Below, in pieces: positions 62,393-62,677 of a stretch of DNA of 62,677 nucleotides. The notes under the pieces were generated by a model. It did no database searches. It was not told where the DNA came from and saw only the letters and a program-made list of their open reading frames with translations. The stretch is from an uncultured Lachnospiraceae bacterium. GTDB taxonomy: Bacteria > Bacillota > Clostridia > Lachnospirales > Lachnospiraceae. Position 1 is the stretch's first letter; each line of letters opens with the position of its first letter. Made by a program: the position numbers and the translations under genes. The stretch is taken from positions 1-62,677 of the forward strand of contig CANQDT010000012.1 in assembly GCA_947593735.1 (NCBI GenBank), written 5' to 3'.

Positions 62393-62536
62393 TTATTTGC
62401 AAAATAAAAAATAAGAAATGACGAGACACAAAGCAATACATAAAAAAGTCCTGAATCCTTTTGCGATAAAACAGGAAAGCAGCATCCCCAATCCAATAAA
62501 GAATAAGGCAAACCCTATTACCCGTTTCAACGACAT
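62393..62536 (-). CDS. Small 47-residue membrane protein
   Basis: MSLKRVIGFALFFIGLGMLL is followed by a second hydrophobic stretch (LCIALCLVISYFLF), ending FCK. Two membrane helices with a short positively charged loop (AKGFRT). RBS GGAAAGG five bases before the ATG. No function known; the sequence looks like the small two-helix membrane proteins scattered in Clostridia genomes (inference). The 101 bp between it and rpmB show no other feature. Confidence 0.6.
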   Translation of the reverse strand: MSLKRVIGFALFFIGLGMLLSCFIAKGFRTFLCIALCLVISYFLFCK

Positions 62537-62651
62537 CACAGCCTTTCCCGCTTATTATTCATACTATGCGGGGAAACGCTCCCTGTTGCCGCTTACGCCT
62601 CCCGAGTTTGCCACTTGCTAATCGATCCTAATTAAATTTTTTCTTTATTTT

Positions 62652-62674
62652 GCAAGGTTTCCCTTGCTTTTTTT
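62652..62674 (+). terminator. Plus-strand terminator at the window edge
   Basis: GCAAGG-TTTC-CCTTGC followed by seven T on the plus strand. The 115 bp before it (62537-62651) contain no plus-strand gene, so its transcript is unknown; a small RNA antisense to the leader of the 47-residue gene is possible. Confidence 0.6.
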
Positions 62675-62677
62675 ATT

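Noticed and set aside
62537-62651. Known riboswitch class in the leader of the 47-residue gene
   Set aside because: GGGAGGCGTAAGCGGCAA-like bases suggested a riboswitch, but I could not match the conserved core of any class.
1-62677. CRISPR arrays, rRNA genes, insertion sequences
   Set aside because: No regularly spaced repeats, no rRNA stretches and no transposase reading frames seen.

Overview
The window looks like the chromosome of an anaerobic Gram-positive Clostridia member, probably Lachnospiraceae-like (inference). Evidence: the Gram-positive replicase PolC; the Firmicutes gene order pyrH-frr-uppS-cdsA-dxr-rseP-ispG-polC; an IspH-ribosomal protein S1 fusion; the trimeric NAD-linked [FeFe] hydrogenase HydABC with a sensory hydrogenase cluster; a sodium-pumping decarboxylase operon; and a free-standing IMP cyclohydrolase (PurO) beside a single-domain AICAR transformylase instead of bifunctional PurH. 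Most genes lie on the minus strand. The core genes are clearly GC-richer than the left end.

Region 1 (1-5700, AT-rich, minus strand) is the end of a surface polysaccharide operon: polyprenyl-phosphate sugar transferase, CDP-glycerol-type glycerophosphotransferase, GT4 glycosyltransferase, a UDP-HexNAc 6-dehydrogenase broken by a one-base frameshift in a G7 tract, and a 4-epimerase cut by the window edge. Region 2 (5700-10160) holds a small Cys-rich protein and a six-repeat HA-domain helicase directly upstream of those genes. Upstream of the helicase is a 1.47-kb segment bounded by inverted copies of a 21-bp palindromic site. The segment carries a tyrosine recombinase, its terminator and an outward-facing promoter. 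I read it as an invertible promoter switch, sequenced in the OFF orientation, that could drive helicase, Cys-rich protein and polysaccharide genes as one operon. It is the most interesting system in the window. A bidirectional terminator and tRNA-Glu close the region.

Region 3 (10275-23641) contains a HEPN/MNT pair, then polC and the isoprenoid/envelope/translation cluster, then the two last steps of IMP synthesis. Region 4 (23737-36974) contains tRNA-Leu, a Nudix hydrolase, a PBP-FtsW/RodA pair, a U32 peptidase-family protein, ruvAB, a plus-strand RNase H-like exonuclease, the IspH-S1 fusion, cmk and a BaiN-like flavoprotein.

Region 5 (37039-43525) is a five-gene biotin-dependent, sodium-translocating decarboxylase/transcarboxylase operon with a clear promoter, preceded by a D,D-carboxypeptidase gene. 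Region 6 (43661-49259) is a very large heparinase II/III-like protein placed in an scpA-scpB-metallophosphoesterase cluster. Region 7 (49403-57821) has two convergent hydrogen-metabolism operons: plus-strand DRTGG/ATPase/sensory hydrogenase/DRTGG/PHP genes and minus-strand hydC-ATPase-ferredoxin-hydB-hydA, separated by a chain of hairpins. Region 8 (57922-62677) has recG, a DAK2/FakA-like kinase, an Asp23 protein, rpmB and a 47-residue membrane protein.
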